A stretch of DNA of 32,765 nt from Patescibacteria group bacterium (GTDB taxonomy: Bacteria; Patescibacteriota; Patescibacteriia; JAGPKW01): NCBI GenBank assembly GCA_021734125.1, contig JAIPJN010000007.1:1-32765 (forward strand), read 5' to 3'. The notes under the pieces were generated by a model. It had not been told where the DNA came from. It did no database searches and worked only from the letters and a program-made list of their open reading frames with translations. Below, in pieces: positions 31,175 through 32,765 of this stretch; position 1 is the stretch's first letter, and each line of letters opens with the position of its first letter. The position numbers and the translations under genes are program-made.

Positions 31175-31753
31175 TTAATTAATAATAATTTCTCCAAAAA
31201 CATCTCCCTTTATAGCACAAGCATTCCCCTCATCAGTGTCTAAATGTATTCTATCTACAGCATTATTAGTAATTCTTACTAAAACATTATCAAAAATTAA
31301 CCCCCTTTCACCTTCTATTTTAACCATAACATAAGAATTATCTTCTATATTTAATTCTTTAGCAGTTTCTTTAGTACAATGAAAATGTCTTTTAGCAACA
31401 ATCATTCCAGAATTAAGATATACTTCCCCTTCTGGACCAGATAACTTTACAGGAGCTGAATCCAATAAATCTCCAGATTGCTTTAAAGGAACGTTTTCTT
31501 TTAAAAAATAAGAATCAGTTAAAGATATTTCAACTTGAGTTTTTTCTCTTTCTGGACCTAAAATTCTAACATTATCAATAACTTTTCCATTTTTAGAAAT
31601 TATACTAACAGTTTCTTTTGCAGCAAATTCACCTAACTGAGATAAATCTTTTATTTTAGTCAAAGAAAAACCTTCACCAAACAAAATATCTAAATCTTTT
31701 CTAGAAATATGAATATGTCTAGCAGAAACTTCAACTAATATTTTTTTAGACAT
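31175..31753 (-). CDS. pduL: PduL-type phosphate acetyl/propanoyltransferase
   Basis: Transfers the acyl group of acetyl-CoA to phosphate, giving acetyl phosphate for AckA. The 192 residues begin VEVSARHIHIS (His13, His15); KRHFHC (His123, His125) and RIHLDTDEGNA (His174) complete the metal site, with RILGPEREKTQVEISLTD between. The N-terminal encapsulation peptide of microcompartment PduL proteins is missing, so it is a free cytoplasmic form replacing Pta. It is first in the pduL-rmuC-ackA operon. Confidence 0.94.
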   Translation of the reverse strand: MSKKILVEVSARHIHISRKDLDILFGEGFSLTKIKDLSQLGEFAAKETVSIISKNGKVIDNVRILGPEREKTQVEISLTDSYFLKENVPLKQSGDLLDSAPVKLSGPEGEVYLNSGMIVAKRHFHCTKETAKELNIEDNSYVMVKIEGERGLIFDNVLVRITNNAVDRIHLDTDEGNACAIKGDVFGEIIIN

Positions 31754-31826
31754 TAAACATTATGTTAAAATTAATATATACTTTATTTATAAAGTTTAGC
31801 AAAAATATATAAAATTTAAAAATAAA
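31754..31826. promoter_or_regulatory. Divergent promoter region between pduL and ruvC
   Basis: The two genes diverge from 73 bases of very AT-rich DNA. On the minus strand TTGCTA followed by TATATA after 16 bases is a possible promoter for pduL. The inverted repeat ACTTTA/TAAAGT (31782-31797) could be a shared operator. None of these is strong evidence in this base composition. Confidence 0.35.
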
Positions 31827-32312
31827 ATGATAAAAAAAGAAATAATAATAGGAATAGACCCAGGATTTGCAAGAACTGGATATGGAATTATCCAAAAAAC
31901 AGGAAATAAAATTCAATATATAAATCATGGTTTAATAGAAACTTTTAAAAAAGATAATTTTTGTGTAAGATTAGAAAAAAACAACAAAGAATTAGATAAA
32001 ATTATAAAAAAATATAAACCAGATTATATGGCTATTGAAAAATTATTTTTTGCAAAAAATACAAAAACAGCATTAAAAGTAGCAGAAGCAAGAGGAGTTA
32101 TATTATTAACAGCAATTCAAAACAAATTAAAAATATATGAATTTTCTCCAATAGAAATAAAATTAGCTCTTACGGGTTATGGAAGAGCTAGTAAAGATCA
32201 AATACAAGAAATGGTAAAAATTATATTAAACATGCAAACTAAGCCGAAACAAGACGATTCAGCAGATGCTCTTGCAATAGCAATAACAAAAGCTAACACA
32301 AATATATACTAA
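31827..32312 (+). CDS. ruvC: Holliday-junction resolvase RuvC
   Basis: Cuts Holliday junctions with RuvAB. At 161 residues it has the usual length. The acidic active site is complete: Asp11 in GIDPG, Glu71 in AIEKLFF, and Asp144 and Asp147 in DDSADALAIA. It stands alone on the plus strand, divergent from pduL. Its stop overlaps by four bases the stop of the convergent pilin-like gene. Confidence 0.95.
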   Translation: MIKKEIIIGIDPGFARTGYGIIQKTGNKIQYINHGLIETFKKDNFCVRLEKNNKELDKIIKKYKPDYMAIEKLFFAKNTKTALKVAEARGVILLTAIQNKLKIYEFSPIEIKLALTGYGRASKDQIQEMVKIILNMQTKPKQDDSADALAIAITKANTNIY

Positions 32313-32698
32313 GAAGAAATTGCCATTAAATTATTTATAATAAATTCAACTATAGTATAAGAAAAAGCTACTATAGCTAAACCTATAGCTGAATTTTTCA
32401 TTAAATTTATCGATTTTTGTATTTTCCCTTTATCTCCAGCAGCAAACATCCAATTAATACCTGAATAAACTATTATAATAAGAAAAATTGTTCCAGTGAT
32501 CCCTATTAATATTTGTATAACAGATAAAATAACTTCAGTAATAGAAGCTTCAGAAAGCCCAGAATCTTCACCAACAGAATTTATACCACTCATAAAACTA
32601 TCATAAGCATTAGGTTCAGTAGAAGAAGCTAAAACAATATTAAAACTAAATAAAAAAACAAATAAACTTGATAAAAACAGTGTACCTAATTTTTTCAT
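32309..32698 (-). CDS. VirB2/TrbC-like pilin or small membrane subunit
   Basis: The 129-residue protein has a signal peptide (about 1-24, cleavage near VLASS). Two hydrophobic segments follow (about 54-80 and 94-122), separated by a short basic loop, FAAGDKGKIQKS. This two-helix plan matches VirB2/TrbC pilins of type IV secretion and conjugation systems; similar single genes are common in CPR genomes. No other secretion gene is in view, so the role is open. A TGTTATAAT promoter lies about 30 bases upstream. Confidence 0.6.
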   Translation of the reverse strand: MKKLGTLFLSSLFVFLFSFNIVLASSTEPNAYDSFMSGINSVGEDSGLSEASITEVILSVIQILIGITGTIFLIIIVYSGINWMFAAGDKGKIQKSINLMKNSAIGLAIVAFSYTIVEFIINNLMAISS

Positions 32699-32726
32699 AT
32701 ATTTTTATAAAAATTAATATAGTTCT

Positions 32727-32735
32727 ATTATAACA
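32727..32735 (-). promoter_or_regulatory. Extended -10 promoter of the pilin-like gene
   Basis: Minus-strand TGTTATAAT, with the TATAAT at 32732-32727, lies 29 bases before the start codon. Confidence 0.6.
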
Positions 32736-32739
32736 AAAA

Positions 32740-32765
32740 AAGTGCAATATATAAATTGCACTTTT
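32740..32765. terminator. Intrinsic terminator at the right window edge
   Basis: GTGCAAT and ATTGCAC form a seven-base stem around ATATAA, flanked by an A-run on the left and a T-run that the window cuts off. It would serve a gene entering from the right on the plus strand, or act in both directions. Confidence 0.7.

Noticed and set aside
31746-31928. Minus-strand frame of 60 codons opposite ruvC
   Set aside because: Antisense shadow over the ruvC start and the divergent promoter region.
1-32765. UGA read as glycine or tryptophan (genetic codes 25 or 4)
   Set aside because: All recognisable proteins are full length with the standard bacterial code and need no internal TGA, so there is no evidence for UGA as a sense codon here.
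1-32765. CRISPR array, prophage or insertion sequence
   Set aside because: No regularly spaced direct repeats, no cas or phage structural genes and no transposase are visible.

Overview
The window looks like a piece of an AT-rich genome (roughly a quarter G+C, judged by eye and not computed) from the Candidate Phyla Radiation (Patescibacteria). The reasons are the AMP-salvage RuBisCO route, many short and divergent housekeeping proteins, tightly packed genes and a VirB2/TrbC-like pilin candidate. All genes read with the standard bacterial code. None of the 31 complete genes I support with reasonable confidence ends in TGA. Lineage within the radiation cannot be fixed from this window. Almost everything is on the minus strand; only a small cysteine-rich gene (1032-1295) and ruvC (31827-32312) are on the plus strand.

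Region 1-1500: the 5' end of thrS runs off the left edge. It is preceded by a T-box leader with a specifier-like hairpin, the T-box and antiterminator, and a long terminator. Next come GC-rich REP-like palindromes on either side of a self-contained plus-strand gene with its own near-consensus promoter and terminator.

Region 1515-5660: the complete AMP pathway, with AMP phosphorylase, form II/III-like RuBisCO and ribose-1,5-bisphosphate isomerase. It turns nucleotide ribose into 3-phosphoglycerate. A 50-residue acidic protein with its own promoter and terminator sits inside the cluster. Region 5687-8380: a membrane glycosyltransferase, a PspC protein, then tRNA-Ile(GAU) followed by a 47-residue membrane protein and an acidic repeat protein. 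Region 8377-11520: tgt and a membrane-anchored surface protein.

Region 11518-23540: one long minus-strand block. recJ, rnhA and clpC appear to share a promoter. Then come comF, a SanA/YdcF-like protein, a multi-pass membrane protein, an HtrA-like protein that has lost its catalytic triad, ileS and recO. The IleRS carries a complete histidine-phosphatase domain inserted in its chain, the most unusual protein in the window. The clpC terminator hairpin overlaps the comF start codon.

Region 23559-32765: a phosphoglycerate-kinase-like protein lacking key active-site motifs, the rpsB-tsf operon, prmC, an intergenic region of about 350 bp with a possible structured RNA or very small ORF, tsaC and def. 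Then a pduL-rmuC-ackA operon supplies acetyl-CoA to acetate conversion with ATP gain, followed by ruvC and the pilin-like protein. Together the metabolic genes suggest a small fermentative cell that scavenges nucleotides and makes acetate. Several promoters have the extended -10 form TGnTATAAT.
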